A stretch of DNA of 64,000 bases from Thioclava sp. GXIMD2076 (GTDB lineage Bacteria; Pseudomonadota; Alphaproteobacteria; Rhodobacterales; Rhodobacteraceae). How positions within the stretch are numbered: the stretch's first letter is position 1; the number at the start of each line of letters is the position of its first letter. Shown here piece by piece: positions 1 to 10,732 of the stretch. The translations under genes were made by a program, and so were the position numbers. The notes under the pieces are model-generated. The model was not told the origin of the DNA. It was given only the letters and a program-made list of their open reading frames with translations, and did not search any database. The stretch covers positions 2,593,001 to 2,657,000 of the forward strand of contig NZ_CP149932.1 in the NCBI RefSeq assembly GCF_037949795.1. The letters are read 5' to 3'.

Positions 1-2506
1 GGAAGGCAATGTCATCAATGACACTGATGATTTTCGAGATTTTCTGCGAGCTTTCCGAGATTTCGCCCATCGCCTCGACCGCCTGCTGCACGACCTGACC
101 TGAGCTTTCCGCATCCTTGCGGGCCTGCATGACAATCAGATCAGCTTCGTTGATACCGTCGGAGGCGCTGGCAACCGAAGAGGTCAGCTGATCAAGTGCT
201 GCTGCCGTCTCTTCGAGGGTCGCTGCCTGCTGTTCGGTCCGACGGCTCAGATCTTCTGCCGCATTCGAAATCTCGCGCGCCTCATTATCGATAGCTACGG
301 CATTGTCGATAACGATCCGCATCGCGTCGGCAAGACGATCGACGGCTGTGTTGAAATCTCCGCGCAGCTCTTCGTACTCGTCCCCGAGGCGCTCGGAAAT
401 TTGCGAAGTCAGATTGCCGTCCGAAAGTGATTTCAGCCCAACGCGCAGCGCTTCGACAACTTTGGTCTGGCGCAACGTCATCTGGCGACTGGCCTCGGCA
501 GACGCCGCGAGTGCTTTGCGCGCGGCCGTAACGTCGCTACCGATGAAGATGATCTTGACCACTTCCCCCATCTCGTCATGGACCGGCGAAATGATCCCTT
601 CCGAGATGGCCTCTCGACCGTCCTTGGTATAGATCCGCCAGGTGCCGGTGACGGAGACACCGTCGCCCACAACACGCTGCGCCACATCTGCCATGGTCAG
701 CTCGCTATCTACTGTATCGGTGACGTCAACGAAGGGCTGGCCGATAAACTCGTCGGCGCTGATACCTACGGCGTCGCAATAGTTCTGGTTCACATGGGTA
801 ATACGCCCATCCAGACCACCCTCGCCCAACATCTGCGCTGAATCGAGTGCTTTGAGGACCGCACGCGAGATACCGATCTCGGTGACATCGCGCCATTCCA
901 CCACATAGCCGATCCGTCCCTCGCCGGGCATAATGACTTCGGAAATCCCCAGCGCGAATTGCGCCTGACCGATTTTCAGATTGGCCGAATAAGGCAGGTT
1001 CGCGCTATCGGACAGGAAATCTCGGATCCGCTGCGGGTTTTTATGGAAGGTATCGATTGAACGGCCCACCATCGAATCCGCAGTGATCGACGGATCCAGA
1101 ACGTGGAAATCATCAAGCCTTGTCGCGATCAGCTCGGTCATGGCAGGATTGACATAGCTGATGTTAAAATCGGTGTCAGCCATCATCATTGATGACGAGC
1201 CTGCGTTGAACGCTGCTCCCTTTAGGGTAACATCAAGCGATGCAGCCTCGGCCGTGGCAAGTGCGAGCTGGAAGTCCTCGAGCGCAACCGCCATCTTGCC
1301 TACCTCGTCCTTGCGGCGGGTAAACGGGACGGTGATATCGAAGTCTTTTGCCGCCAGCTTATCCATAGTCGCCTTCAGCCCGAGCAGCGGCTTGGACAGT
1401 CCACGCGCCATCCACCATGCCAGTCCGATCAAGGCCAGAAGGACCAGTCCACCATGCAGGCTCATCGATTCTGCCAGCTTGAGGATGGGTGCGAAAAGTT
1501 CGCTATTCCCTTGCTCCACGACCAGAGCCGCTTTGTGGTTGAAAAGATTGATCGGGACATAGGCGGCCGTGACATCACGGTCACTCAGAACCGATTTGAT
1601 CTCCGACACCCCATTTTGTCCGGCCAATGCACCTTGGATCGCCGCGTTGTCGGGGGCGGTTTTCATGACCGTCGGTCCATCCGCCAGACGCAGATTATTC
1701 TGGTATTTCAAATCATCCGTGACGAGATAGCTCTGCCCCGTCTCCTGCAGACCGCGATTATCGGCCAGGATCGCATCCAGACCTGAAAGCGGGATCTCGA
1801 AGGCCAGCGCCCCCTTGACCTCTCCCGCACGATCGAGAATCGGCGCCGCCATGAAATAGGACAGCGTGCCGCTGTGGTCGGCGGAATGCATGCTGGCATC
1901 GGAAACAAGCGGGTTCTCGGTGCTCGCCTTCAGGGCTTGCTGGAGCAGCATCCCGACATTGCTACCCGCGAAAGGGCCATCGATGATGTTGGTCGCGAAA
2001 TCGTCGGCTTTCTCGATAGAATAGAGAATGTCGCCTTCGGCGCTGACCACGAAGATATCAGAGAACCCTGCGCGCTGCGCCATCTGCAGGAGCAGGGGGT
2101 GATATTTCTCGTGCCGTTTGGTATAGAGAGAGCCGTCACTGGAGCCGTTCAGCTTCCAGCGGTCCTCGGCACGATAAGCGTTATCGGTGACATAGGCAGA
2201 ATGGATCTGGTCTGCTGCACCATCCCCGAGCCGGGTCCACGAATTCTGGAAATCGCGCAGGGCTTCCCGGACGATATCGGAACCGATCGTGTTGCGGACT
2301 TCGGAGCGGATATTGGCTTCCCACTCCTGCACCCGATCTGACTGGACATCGGCGACATGACTAAGACGTTCGATCGCGGCGTCTTCCAGGAGCGCCCGCG
2401 AGTCCCGATAGGCGGTAAATGCCATAACCGACAAAGCGATAAGAGCAATAGTAAACAAGAACAGGGGCAGCTTGACCCCGATCTTCATATTATCAACAAC
2501 TTTCAT
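1..2506 (-). CDS. PAS-containing methyl-accepting chemotaxis protein (3' part missing)
   Basis: Membrane chemoreceptor that should pass a periplasmic signal to CheA/CheW. About 835 codons are visible; the C-terminal end runs off the window edge. In order there is an N-terminal membrane segment (about residues 12-30), a long periplasmic part of the double-Cache type, a second membrane segment near residues 350-370, a HAMP region, two PAS-like domains (about 400-660), and the start of the coiled-coil signalling domain with Glu/Gln-rich methylation-type helices. The start ATG at 2506 is preceded by GTGGAGG at a normal distance. Cytoplasmic PAS domains suggest a second, redox- or energy-related input. 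The family call is firm; the ligand is unknown. Confidence 0.9.
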   Translation of the reverse strand, partial: MKVVDNMKIGVKLPLFLFTIALIALSVMAFTAYRDSRALLEDAAIERLSHVADVQSDRVQEWEANIRSEVRNTIGSDIVREALRDFQNSWTRLGDGAADQIHSAYVTDNAYRAEDRWKLNGSSDGSLYTKRHEKYHPLLLQMAQRAGFSDIFVVSAEGDILYSIEKADDFATNIIDGPFAGSNVGMLLQQALKASTENPLVSDASMHSADHSGTLSYFMAAPILDRAGEVKGALAFEIPLSGLDAILADNRGLQETGQSYLVTDDLKYQNNLRLADGPTVMKTAPDNAAIQGALAGQNGVSEIKSVLSDRDVTAAYVPINLFNHKAALVVEQGNSELFAPILKLAESMSLHGGLVLLALIGLAWWMARGLSKPLLGLKATMDKLAAKDFDITVPFTRRKDEVGKMAVALEDFQLALATAEAASLDVTLKGAAFNAGSSSMMMADTDFNISYVNPAMTELIATRLDDFHVLDPSITADSMVGRSIDTFHKNPQRIRDFLSDSANLPYSANLKIGQAQFALGISEVIMPGEGRIGYVVEWRDVTEIGISRAVLKALDSAQMLGEGGLDGRITHVNQNYCDAVGISADEFIGQPFVDVTDTVDSELTMADVAQRVVGDGVSVTGTWRIYTKDGREAISEGIISPVHDEMGEVVKIIFIGSDVTAARKALAASAEASRQMTLRQTKVVEALRVGLKSLSDGNLTSQISERLGDEYEELRGDFNTAVDRLADAMRIVIDNAVAIDNEAREISNAAEDLSRRTEQQAATLEETAAALDQLTSSVASASDGINEADLIVMQARKDAESSGQVVQQAVEAMGEISESSQKISKIISVIDDIAF

Positions 2507-2621
2507 CCAGCAGCCTCCACTCGGGCACCAGCAGTACCCAAACCCAATACGGAGCTTTGCCCCCGCGTTAGGTCACGACCATGCTGTGAACTGCTGAAGA
2601 TTCATTTAAGCTGGAATAGGC

Positions 2622-3377
2622 TTAGGCTCTCATCGCCGCAAACAGGAAGGAAAACTGTCGCTTCAACCTGTTTTTTATTGGAAAATCTTGGCTAACACTT
2701 TCTGGATCCTGAAGAATATCGCTCAAAATTGCACGACTTTCCCACGCCGGAAGCAATGCGCGCCGTCCAAGACGCGACAAGGGCCCTGCATCAAGCCGCA
2801 TCAGGCCCTCTGCCGCCAGCGCCGCCACGGCCTCCGGCCGTCCGTCAGGCAAGGGGTGACGTCCCCGCCGCACGATCTCGGGCACCGCGCGTAGATAGGC
2901 CGCAAGCCCCGCCGCCTGTGCGTGTGGCCGCATGGCCACCTCCGCATCGGAGGCTCCAATGAGCTGCGCCGCCGCGCAATAAATCGCCCCGGACGTTCCG
3001 TCGAGATAGGCCCAGAGCGCCTCCCCATCGGCAAATTCCTCCGGCCAGCAATCACGCCGTCGCGTCTCGGCCAGCGCGACCAGATACCCCGCAACGGGGC
3101 GCAACCCTGCCAGTGCCGGACCGATCTCCGATGGCGGCAGCGATCCATCATCACGCAGCGCCTCCAGCACATCGACCCACCATTGCACGCGCATTTCGGC
3201 AATCATCGGCTCCTTAGAGGCCCAGGGCGCACGCGCAAGCTCCAGATTGACCGCATAGAGCGGCCAGAGCCTGCGCCGGTCGGCCGCGGGCGTCGCCATC
3301 AGTGCGCGAAACCGTTCGGGATCCCCCTCCTCGACAAGTTTCGCACAATGCGCCTCGGCCTCGGTCAACCCCCTCAT
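2622..3377 (-). CDS. Squalene/phytoene synthase-like protein (NDUFAF6-type)
   Basis: 251 residues of the isoprenyl synthase fold. The stretch around EMRVQWWVDVLEAL is typical of the subgroup related to mitochondrial NDUFAF6, a complex I assembly factor, and not of true phytoene synthases. I do not see the two Asp-rich DxxxD motifs needed for prenyl diphosphate chemistry, so it may not be an active synthase. The start codon overlaps the stop of cimA by 4 nt (ATGA), so translation is probably coupled. A role in complex I assembly is inference from the family only. The downstream sequence has no clear hairpin terminator. Confidence 0.75.
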   Translation of the reverse strand: MRGLTEAEAHCAKLVEEGDPERFRALMATPAADRRRLWPLYAVNLELARAPWASKEPMIAEMRVQWWVDVLEALRDDGSLPPSEIGPALAGLRPVAGYLVALAETRRRDCWPEEFADGEALWAYLDGTSGAIYCAAAQLIGASDAEVAMRPHAQAAGLAAYLRAVPEIVRRGRHPLPDGRPEAVAALAAEGLMRLDAGPLSRLGRRALLPAWESRAILSDILQDPESVSQDFPIKNRLKRQFSFLFAAMRA

Positions 3378-4990
3378 AGCGGGCGCACCCCGTCACGCAG
3401 GAATTTCCACTGAATCGCTTCCAGAAGCGCCTCGAAGGAAGCGTCCACGAGGTTGGCATTCACGCCCACTGTCGACCAGCGGTTGCCATTGCCATCCTCG
3501 CTATCGATGACCACGCGCGTCACGGCCGCCGTCCCGCCGCCGGTGATCCGCACGCGGAAATCGACCAGTTTCATATCCTCGATATGGCACTGATAGGGCC
3601 CGAGATCCTTGGCCAGCGCCTGCCATAAAGCGTTGACAGGCCCCTGATCATAGCCCTCGTTATCCCAGCTTTCCGAGACCGAGAGCATCCGCTCCCCGCC
3701 CACTTCCAGCACGACGACCGCCTCGGAGGAATTTGCCATCTCGCGCCCGTTATGACGGCGCTCGATCACGACGCGGTAACGTTCGACCTTGAAATAGCGC
3801 GGCAATTCCCCCAGTGCGCGGCGCGCCACCAGCTCGAAACTCGCCTGGGCGCCGTCATAGGCATAGCCGTGATCCTCGCGGCGCTTGATCTCGTCGAGAA
3901 TCTGCCCCAGCCGCTCGTCGCCTTTGGTGATATCGAGCCCCATATCCGCCAGACGCGCGCGCAGGTTCGACTGCCCGGCCTGATTGGACATCGGGATCTG
4001 CCGCGTATTGCCCACCGTCTCGGGCGGGATATGCTCGTAAGTCGCCGGATCCTTCAGGATCGCGCTGGCATGAAGCCCTGCCTTATGGGTAAAGGCAGAA
4101 GCGCCGACATAGGGGGCCGAGCGCAAAGGCACGCGATTGAGAATATCATCGAGTTTGCGCGAGAGCCGCGTGATCCCCGCAAGCTCGGCCTCCGGCACTC
4201 CCGTGTCAAAGCGCGAGCGATAGGGCTCTTTCAGAAGGAGCGTCGGGATCAATGCGGTGAGATTGGCATTGCCACAGCGCTCGCCCAACCCGTTCAGGGT
4301 GCCCTGGATCTGGCGCACCCCCGCATCCACCGCGGCCAGCGAACAGGCCACAGCCATGCCTGTATCATCATGGCAATGGATGCCCAGACGCTCTCCCGGA
4401 ATACCCGCCGAAATCACCTCGGCCACGATGGCGGAAATCTCGGCAGGCAGCGTCCCGCCGTTGGTATCACATAGCACGATCCAGCGTGCACCCGCCTCAT
4501 AGGCCGCCCGCGCGCAGGACAGCGCATAGCCGGGATTCGCCTTGAATCCGTCAAAGAAATGCTCGGCATCAAACAGCGCCTCACGCCCCTCGGACACCAT
4601 ATGGGCAACACTGGCGCTAATGCTTTCGAGATTTTCTTCGAGCGTGATCCCGAGCGCTGTGGACACATGGTAATCATGGGTCTTGCCGACCAGACAGACC
4701 GCAGGCGTTTTGGCATTCATCACCCCCGCCAACACCTCGTCATTGGCCGCTGACCGCCCCGCCCGCTTGGTCATGCCAAATGCGGTAAAGGTCGCGCGGG
4801 TCTCGGGACGCGCCTCGAAAAAATCGCTATCGGTCGGGTTTGCCCCCGGCCAGCCGCCCTCGATGTAATCCACCCCGATCCGGTCGAGCGCCTGCGCGAT
4901 CTTGACCTTTTCGGCCACCGAAAATTGCACCCCTTGGGTCTGCTGCCCGTCGCGCAGGGTCGTGTCATAAAGATAAAGACGCTCTTTCAC
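3374..4990 (-). CDS. cimA: (R)-citramalate synthase
   Basis: Condenses pyruvate with acetyl-CoA to citramalate, the first step of the threonine-independent route to 2-oxobutyrate and isoleucine. The N-terminus carries the HMGL-like motif YDTTLRDGQQTQG with the catalytic Arg-Asp pair, the metal-binding HCHDDTG segment lies mid-domain, and a LeuA-type allosteric dimer domain forms the C-terminus (about residues 400-538). I chose the GTG start at 4990 (VKERLYLYDTT) because homology begins there, GGGAG lies upstream, and the longer reading frame would overlap cysS with unlike sequence. The 538 residues fit the cimA/DUF-type clade. It lies 25 nt after cysS, likely co-transcribed. Confidence 0.9.
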   Translation of the reverse strand: MKERLYLYDTTLRDGQQTQGVQFSVAEKVKIAQALDRIGVDYIEGGWPGANPTDSDFFEARPETRATFTAFGMTKRAGRSAANDEVLAGVMNAKTPAVCLVGKTHDYHVSTALGITLEENLESISASVAHMVSEGREALFDAEHFFDGFKANPGYALSCARAAYEAGARWIVLCDTNGGTLPAEISAIVAEVISAGIPGERLGIHCHDDTGMAVACSLAAVDAGVRQIQGTLNGLGERCGNANLTALIPTLLLKEPYRSRFDTGVPEAELAGITRLSRKLDDILNRVPLRSAPYVGASAFTHKAGLHASAILKDPATYEHIPPETVGNTRQIPMSNQAGQSNLRARLADMGLDITKGDERLGQILDEIKRREDHGYAYDGAQASFELVARRALGELPRYFKVERYRVVIERRHNGREMANSSEAVVVLEVGGERMLSVSESWDNEGYDQGPVNALWQALAKDLGPYQCHIEDMKLVDFRVRITGGGTAAVTRVVIDSEDGNGNRWSTVGVNANLVDASFEALLEAIQWKFLRDGVRPL

Positions 4991-5015
4991 CGTTTCTCTC
5001 CCTCTCTGCCGCACC

Positions 5016-6401
5016 TCAGAGCGCAGGCAGCTTCTCCGGTGCAAATCCCACGGCTGGCAAAAGCTCCACCCCCGCCTTCGACATCCGCACTTCGACCCCC
5101 GCCGCAACCAGCGCCTGCTTCATCGCATCGACGGGGGCGAAATCCTTGGTCTCCATCGCGCTCGCGCGCAGGGCGGCGAGATGCTCGGCATAGGCCGACA
5201 GATCCACCACCGGTGCCTCGGCCCACGCGCCCATATCATCCAGCAACAGCCCCAGCATCTGTGCCGATGCCTTCAACTCCGCCGGATCGCCCAACGCATG
5301 CAATGCCGCGATGGCGCCCGCCGTGTTCAAATCATCCGCCAGCGCGTCGATGACCGAGGGCGCTGCGGCCGGCGCGGGTTCGATGCCCGCAACGGCCGCC
5401 CGCCACTTGCGCAGCGTCGCCTCCGCCTGGCGCGCCTTCTCGGCCGTCCAGTCCATCGGCTTCGAATAATGCGTCTGCAGGAACACGAAGCGGATCACCT
5501 CGCCCGGAATGCCCTCATCGAGCAGATCGCGCACGGTGAAGAAATTGCCCAGGGATTTGGACATCTTCTTGCCCTCCACCTGCAGCATCTCGTTATGTAG
5601 CCAGAAACGGGCAAACTCGCCTTTGGGATGGGCGCAGCAGCTTTGCGCCACCTCGTTCTCGTGGTGCGGGAACTGCAGATCGATGCCGCCACCATGGATA
5701 TCGAAACTCTCGCCGAAAAGCTCATAACTCATGGCCGAGCATTCAATATGCCAGCCCGGACGGCCACGGCCCCACGGGCTGTCCCACCCCGGCAAACCGT
5801 CATCCGAAGGTTTCCAGAGCACGAAATCCATCGGATCTTCCTTATAGGGCGCCACCTCCACCCGTGCGCCCGCGATCATATCATCGACCGAGCGCCCCGA
5901 AAGCCTGCCGTAGTCCTTATACGAGCGCACACGGAAGAGCGCATGGCCCTCGGCGGCATAGGCATGACCCTGTTCGATCAGACGCTCGATCATCGCGATC
6001 ATCGCATTGATGTAATCGGTCGCGCGCGGTTCGTGATCCGGGCGCTCGGCCCCCAAAGCGTCCATATCGGCATGATACCAGGCGATGGTTTCCTCGGTGC
6101 GGGCACGGATCAGCTCCTCGAGCGTGCCTGCGGCCCCCTCCTCGCGGCGTTTCAAAGCGGTCGCGTTGATCTTGTCATCCACATCCGTGAAGTTGCGGAC
6201 ATAGGTCACCTGTTGCGCCCCGTAAACATGGCGCAGCAGCCGCTGCAGCACATCGAACACCACCACAGGGCGGGCATTGCCCAGATGCGCGCGGTCATAG
6301 ACCGTCGGCCCGCACAGATAGAGCCGCACATTTGTCGGATCAATCGGCGCGAAATCCTGCACCTGACGGGACATCGTGTTGCGCAAGCGTATCTGGGTCA
6401 T
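5016..6401 (-). CDS. cysS: Cysteinyl-tRNA synthetase
   Basis: Charges tRNA-Cys with cysteine in the cytosol. Class I synthetase signatures are clear: a HIGH-type motif in [11 protein letters not shown], the first zinc ligand in LCGPTVYD, further zinc ligands in the ECSAMS and HHENE segments, and KMSKSLGN. With the ATG at 6401 (MTQIRLRN) the protein has 461 residues, the same length as the E. coli enzyme; GGGGGAG lies upstream. A GTG six codons earlier would place that ribosome site inside the gene, so it was not used. It heads the leftward cysS-cimA-squalene-synthase-like run. Confidence 0.96.
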   Translation of the reverse strand: MTQIRLRNTMSRQVQDFAPIDPTNVRLYLCGPTVYDRAHLGNARPVVVFDVLQRLLRHVYGAQQVTYVRNFTDVDDKINATALKRREEGAAGTLEELIRARTEETIAWYHADMDALGAERPDHEPRATDYINAMIAMIERLIEQGHAYAAEGHALFRVRSYKDYGRLSGRSVDDMIAGARVEVAPYKEDPMDFVLWKPSDDGLPGWDSPWGRGRPGWHIECSAMSYELFGESFDIHGGGIDLQFPHHENEVAQSCCAHPKGEFARFWLHNEMLQVEGKKMSKSLGNFFTVRDLLDEGIPGEVIRFVFLQTHYSKPMDWTAEKARQAEATLRKWRAAVAGIEPAPAAAPSVIDALADDLNTAGAIAALHALGDPAELKASAQMLGLLLDDMGAWAEAPVVDLSAYAEHLAALRASAMETKDFAPVDAMKQALVAAGVEVRMSKAGVELLPAVGFAPEKLPAL

Positions 6402-6679
6402 CTCTAATCTCTCCCCCACAGCATGAAACGGCCACCGCTCGGGCGGGTTCGGGGTGTGAGCTTTGGGAAAGCATGACCGGACCGCCCGACGGATGTCAGC
6501 CGATAATGCAGCAGATCGTGATGGTTGCGGTCTGGGTCATGGGCCATCTCTTAGCCTGAGTGCGGACAGATGTGAAGCGCAAACTCAACACATGGGGGCC
6601 AATCGGAACGTCAGGACAAACGGCGCGTTACCTTGATGCCTTACGGGACTATCCTTCCCGCGACAAACAGGAAATACGC

Positions 6680-7618
6680 ATGAACGAGACCGTGATCCCT
6701 GACCGCTCCTTTCGCGCCGTGACCGACGAGGCCCGTCAATCGGGTGGATTCTGTCACGAGCTGGCGCATCACGCGCTGGCCTATCTGCCGCAAGGCGGGG
6801 CCGCGGGGCGGCATCTGGTGGTCAGCTTCGGCAATCTCACGACAAGCCAGACTGGCGGCGAGCAGCATCCTTGGGGACAACACCTGCTTCAGGGACAAGG
6901 CTGGTCGGTGCTCGGCGTCATCAACAACCGCAATGACTGGTATCGCGATGCAGAACTGATCGCGGCGCTCGAGACCCTGCGCGACGAAGGCTTTTTCAAA
7001 CGCTTCGACCGTGTGAGCTTTTACGGCGCCTCGATGGGCGGGTTCGGGGCGCTGACCTTCTCGCGGCTCGCGCCGGGGGCGCATGTGGTGGCCTTTGCGC
7101 CGCAATCGACGCTCGATCCCTCCCGCGTGCCTTTCGAGGACCGGTACGCCGCTGCGGCCCTGAAAGGCGATTGGTCCCTTCCCTATGGTGATGCCGCCTA
7201 TAGTACGAGAGATCTCGCCTCGGCGGAGATCTTCTACGACCCGTTCATCGCCCAGGATAAAGCCCATGCCGAACGGCTTACCGCCCCGCAGGTCCGGTTT
7301 CACCAGCTACGCCATTTCGGCCATAAGCTCCCGTTCGTTCTGCTGAAACTCCGTCTCCTCAAAGAGGTGTCGCTCCACGCGCTGACGGGCGATCTGAGCG
7401 ACAGATGGCTGGCCCGGGCGCTCCGCGTGCGCCATCAATATGTGTATTACACGACGTTGATGCTGACGAATGCCCACGCGCGCGGGCATGACGCGCTGGC
7501 GATGCGCGGGACCGATCTGGCATTGCGGCAGACCGATCACTGGAAACTCAGAAAACTCCGCAAAAGCCTGCGCACTACCACGGGCGACAGTGAGGCCCGC
7601 GTCGCGACGCGCCCCTGA
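6680..7618 (+). CDS. Alpha/beta-hydrolase-like protein of unknown function
   Basis: 312 residues with a hydrolase-like nucleophile elbow, FYGASMGGFGAL near residues 115-126, so Ser is the likely nucleophile. The rest of the triad cannot be assigned with confidence, though several conserved-looking Asp and His residues follow (HFGHKLPF near residue 215). No signal peptide, so a cytosolic location is expected. AGGAAAT precedes the ATG at 6680; an in-frame GTG 40 codons upstream gives a poor N-terminal extension. It is divergent from cysS and convergent with the DUF1330 gene. I cannot name a substrate. Confidence 0.65.
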   Translation: MNETVIPDRSFRAVTDEARQSGGFCHELAHHALAYLPQGGAAGRHLVVSFGNLTTSQTGGEQHPWGQHLLQGQGWSVLGVINNRNDWYRDAELIAALETLRDEGFFKRFDRVSFYGASMGGFGALTFSRLAPGAHVVAFAPQSTLDPSRVPFEDRYAAAALKGDWSLPYGDAAYSTRDLASAEIFYDPFIAQDKAHAERLTAPQVRFHQLRHFGHKLPFVLLKLRLLKEVSLHALTGDLSDRWLARALRVRHQYVYYTTLMLTNAHARGHDALAMRGTDLALRQTDHWKLRKLRKSLRTTTGDSEARVATRP

Positions 7619-7643
7619 AGGCGCCTCGCGCAAGATCTGAGGG

Positions 7644-7934
7644 TCAGTCCATCGCCTCGACGACGAGCAGTTCGCGCTCGGCTGCGCCTTTGGCATGGGT
7701 GAGCGCGGCCTGATAGGACGGACCGTTATAGCAATCCACGGCGGCCTCGAGGCTCGGGAACCAGGCCACTACATTGCGCGGGCGCTCCTTGCCCTCGAGT
7801 TGCACGAAACGCGCCCCACGCGCCAGAAACTTACCGCCACTCTCGGCAATAGCAGGGCCTGCCAGCTCGGCATATTTGCCATAGGCCTCGGGGTCGGTCA
7901 CGGTCACATGGGCAATCCAATAAGCACCCGGCAT
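7644..7934 (-). CDS. DUF1330 family protein
   Basis: 96-residue dimeric alpha/beta-barrel (ferredoxin-like) protein of the DUF1330 family, recognised from the opening YWIAHVTVTDPEAYGKYAEL, the FLARG segment, and the ending RNVVAWFPSLEAAVDCYNG. Members are small stand-alone proteins without an established reaction. AGGAGAG lies 6 nt before the ATG. It follows alaS in the same direction, but a hairpin terminator separates them (7952-7981), so it is probably transcribed separately or by readthrough. Confidence 0.85.
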   Translation of the reverse strand: MPGAYWIAHVTVTDPEAYGKYAELAGPAIAESGGKFLARGARFVQLEGKERPRNVVAWFPSLEAAVDCYNGPSYQAALTHAKGAAERELLVVEAMD

Positions 7935-7951
7935 CGGTTCTCTCCTGTCAG

Positions 7952-7981
7952 AAAAAAGGGCCGCGGATTTCCCTGCAGCCC
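7952..7981 (-). terminator. Rho-independent terminator of alaS
   Basis: Read on the minus strand, a 7-bp stem (GGGCTGC with GCGGCCC, one G-U pair) encloses a 10-nt loop and is followed by six T. It lies just past the alaS stop codon. Confidence 0.75.
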
Positions 7982-7988
7982 CGTTTGG

Positions 7989-10643
7989 TTATTTGCTTTC
8001 GATCAGCGCTTTGACCGCGGCAATGGCCTCATCCGATTTCGACGGATCGGCACCGCCTGCCTGCGCCATATCGGGACGGCCACCGCCGCCCTTGCCACCC
8101 AGCGCACCGGCCGCCGCACGGACCATATCCACAGCCGACAGACGCGCGGTCAGATCCTCGGTCACACCTGCGGCCACAGCCGCCTTGCCACCGGCATCGG
8201 CCACCAGAAGCACCGCGCCCGAACCGAGCTTGGTCTTGTATTCATCCACCAGCGGCGGCAGATCCTTGCCGGTGACACCAGTCAGGAACTGCGCCACAAC
8301 CTTGATGCCGTTGATCTCTTCGGCCTCGTTACCGCCGGTGGACCCACCCGACATAGCCAGTTCCCGGCGCAGCTGTGCCACTTCATTGGCCAGAGCCTTG
8401 CGCTCGTCCGAAAGCGCTTTCACACGCTCTGCCAGGTCAGCAGGCGCCGCCTTGAGAACATGAGCTGCCTCGACCAGATGCGCTTCCTGCGCCTTGAGAT
8501 AGTCGATCGCGGCCTGACCGGTCAGCGCCTCGAAGCGGCGCACACCCGCGGAGGAGGCGCTATCGCCAAGCGCCACGAAGGCCCCGATATCACCGGTGCG
8601 GGTCACATGGGTGCCGCCGCAAAGCTCCAGCGAATAGACATCACCCGCCGTGCCCTTGCCCGAGCCCGCCAGCTTGCCCATCGAGACCACGCGGACCTCA
8701 TCGCCATATTTCTCGCCAAAGAGCGCCTGAGCGCCAAGGCCGCGGGCGTCATCGGGGGTCATGATGCGAGTATCAACGGCAGTGTTCTGGCGGATGAACT
8801 CGTTCACCTCGGCCTCGACGCGGGCCATTTCCTCAGGCGAAAGCGCCTTGGCATGGCTGAAATCGAACCGCAGACGGTCCTCGGCATTGAGCGAGCCCTT
8901 TTGGGCCACATGATCGCCCAACGCACGGCGCAGCGCCTCGTGCAAGAGGTGCGTGGCCGAGTGGTTCGCACGGATCGCCGAGCGGCGCGCATGGTCCACA
9001 ACCAGACGTGCGCCCTGACCGCGGGCAATCTTTCCCTCGGTCACCTCGGCGATGTGGATGAACACGCCCGCCACCTTCTTGGTGTCGGTAATGCGCGCCT
9101 TGCCTGTTTCGGTCTCGATCAGGCCGGTATCGCCAACCTGACCACCGGACTCGCCGTAGAACGGCGTCTGGTTGACCACGATCATGCAGGTGCCGGTGCT
9201 GTCGGCAATCTCTGCCCCTTCCGCGACAAGCGCGGTGATCTGGCCTTCGGCCACTTCTGAATCGTAGCCCAAGAATTCGGTCACGCCCAGCTTATCGGCC
9301 AGCTCGAACCAGATCTTGCCATCTGCCGCCTCACCCGAGCCGGACCATGCAGCACGCGCCTTGGCCTTCTGCTCGGCCATCGCCGCATCGAACCCGTCGG
9401 TATCGACGGTCAGTTTCTTCTCGCGCAGCGCGTCCTGCGTCAGATCCAGCGGGAAGCCATAGGTATCATAGAGCTTGAACGCCGCCTCGCCCGGAAGGGC
9501 CGCGCCCTCGGGAAGGTTCGCCAGTTCGTCATCGAGCAGCTTCAGACCACGGTCGAGCGTGACCTTGAAGCGGGTCTCTTCCAGCTTCAGCGTCTCCTCG
9601 ATCAGCGCCTGCGCCTGACCCAGCTCGGGATAGGCCGCGCCCATCTCGCGCACCAGCGCCGGCACCAGCTTGAACATCACCGGATCCTTGGCCCCCAGCA
9701 TATGCGCATGACGCGCGGCGCGGCGCAGGATGCGGCGCAGCACATAGCCGCGCCCGTCATTCGAAGGCATCACGCCATCGGCGATCAGGAACGAGGTCGA
9801 GCGCAGGTGATCGGCGATCACGCGGTGATGGACATTGCCCGGACCATCGGCATCGGTCGAGGTGGCATGGGCCGAGGCCTCGATCAGATGGCGCATCAGA
9901 TCGGTGTCATAATTGTCGTGCTTGCCCTGCAGGAGCGCGCCGATCCGTTCCAGACCCATGCCGGTATCGATCGACTGCATGTCCAACTCGACCATCGAAC
10001 CGTCTTCGAACTGCTCGTTCTGCATGAAGACGTTGTTCCAGATCTCGATGAAACGGTCGCCATCCTCGTCGGGGCTGCCCGGAGGCCCACCTGAAATATG
10101 CTCGCCGTGGTCGAAGAAGATCTCGGTGCAGGGGCCGCAAGGGCCGGTCGGCCCCATCTGCCAGAAGTTATCCTTCGTGGGGATGCGGATGATGCGGTGA
10201 TCCTCGAAACCGGTGACCTTTTTCCAGATCTCGGCGGCCTCGTCATCGGTGTGGTAAACCGTGACCAGAAGCTTGTCCTTCGGGATATCGAAATCCTTCG
10301 TCAGAAGCTCCCATGCGTAATTGATCGCACCTTCCTTGAAATAGTCACCGAAGGAGAAATTCCCCATCATTTCAAAAAACGTGTGGTGACGCGCGGTATA
10401 GCCCACATTGTCGAGATCGTTATGCTTGCCGCCTGCGCGCACGCATTTCTGCGCGGTGGTCGCGCGGGTATAATCCCGTTTCTCGACACCGGTGAAGCAG
10501 TTCTTGAACTGCACCATGCCGGAGTTCGTGAACATCAGGGTGGGGTCGTTGCGCGGCACCAGCGGCGAGCTGGGCACGATCCGGTGCCCGTTCCGCTCGA
10601 AGAAGTTGAGGTAGGTGGACCGGATTTCGTTCAGAGAGACCAT
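7989..10643 (-). CDS. alaS: Alanyl-tRNA synthetase
   Basis: Class II synthetase for tRNA-Ala with a built-in editing domain. The aminoacylation core starts at [14 protein letters not shown] and includes the [18 protein letters not shown] segment; the editing domain holds the zinc site ([12 protein letters not shown] and CGGTHV). The C-terminal C-Ala domain ends with a Gly-rich region ([18 protein letters not shown]), as in other bacterial AlaRS. The 884-residue length is normal (E. coli 876). An A/G-rich site (AAAAAGGGCG) precedes the ATG at 10643. Confidence 0.97.
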   Translation of the reverse strand: MVSLNEIRSTYLNFFERNGHRIVPSSPLVPRNDPTLMFTNSGMVQFKNCFTGVEKRDYTRATTAQKCVRAGGKHNDLDNVGYTARHHTFFEMMGNFSFGDYFKEGAINYAWELLTKDFDIPKDKLLVTVYHTDDEAAEIWKKVTGFEDHRIIRIPTKDNFWQMGPTGPCGPCTEIFFDHGEHISGGPPGSPDEDGDRFIEIWNNVFMQNEQFEDGSMVELDMQSIDTGMGLERIGALLQGKHDNYDTDLMRHLIEASAHATSTDADGPGNVHHRVIADHLRSTSFLIADGVMPSNDGRGYVLRRILRRAARHAHMLGAKDPVMFKLVPALVREMGAAYPELGQAQALIEETLKLEETRFKVTLDRGLKLLDDELANLPEGAALPGEAAFKLYDTYGFPLDLTQDALREKKLTVDTDGFDAAMAEQKAKARAAWSGSGEAADGKIWFELADKLGVTEFLGYDSEVAEGQITALVAEGAEIADSTGTCMIVVNQTPFYGESGGQVGDTGLIETETGKARITDTKKVAGVFIHIAEVTEGKIARGQGARLVVDHARRSAIRANHSATHLLHEALRRALGDHVAQKGSLNAEDRLRFDFSHAKALSPEEMARVEAEVNEFIRQNTAVDTRIMTPDDARGLGAQALFGEKYGDEVRVVSMGKLAGSGKGTAGDVYSLELCGGTHVTRTGDIGAFVALGDSASSAGVRRFEALTGQAAIDYLKAQEAHLVEAAHVLKAAPADLAERVKALSDERKALANEVAQLRRELAMSGGSTGGNEAEEINGIKVVAQFLTGVTGKDLPPLVDEYKTKLGSGAVLLVADAGGKAAVAAGVTEDLTARLSAVDMVRAAAGALGGKGGGGRPDMAQAGGADPSKSDEAIAAVKALIESK

Positions 10644-10732
10644 ATCATGCGCCCTTTTTGGGGATTTTCACCCGTTTAGCGCCGCGCGGGCTGGCTGTCC
10701 AGCAAAGCGCGGCGAGATCGGGCTGTTGTGGT

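Noticed and set aside
7695-9260. 521-codon plus-strand frame opposite alaS
   Set aside because: Shadow of the strongly supported alaS gene; His/Gly/Arg-rich composition typical of antisense frames in GC-rich genomes.
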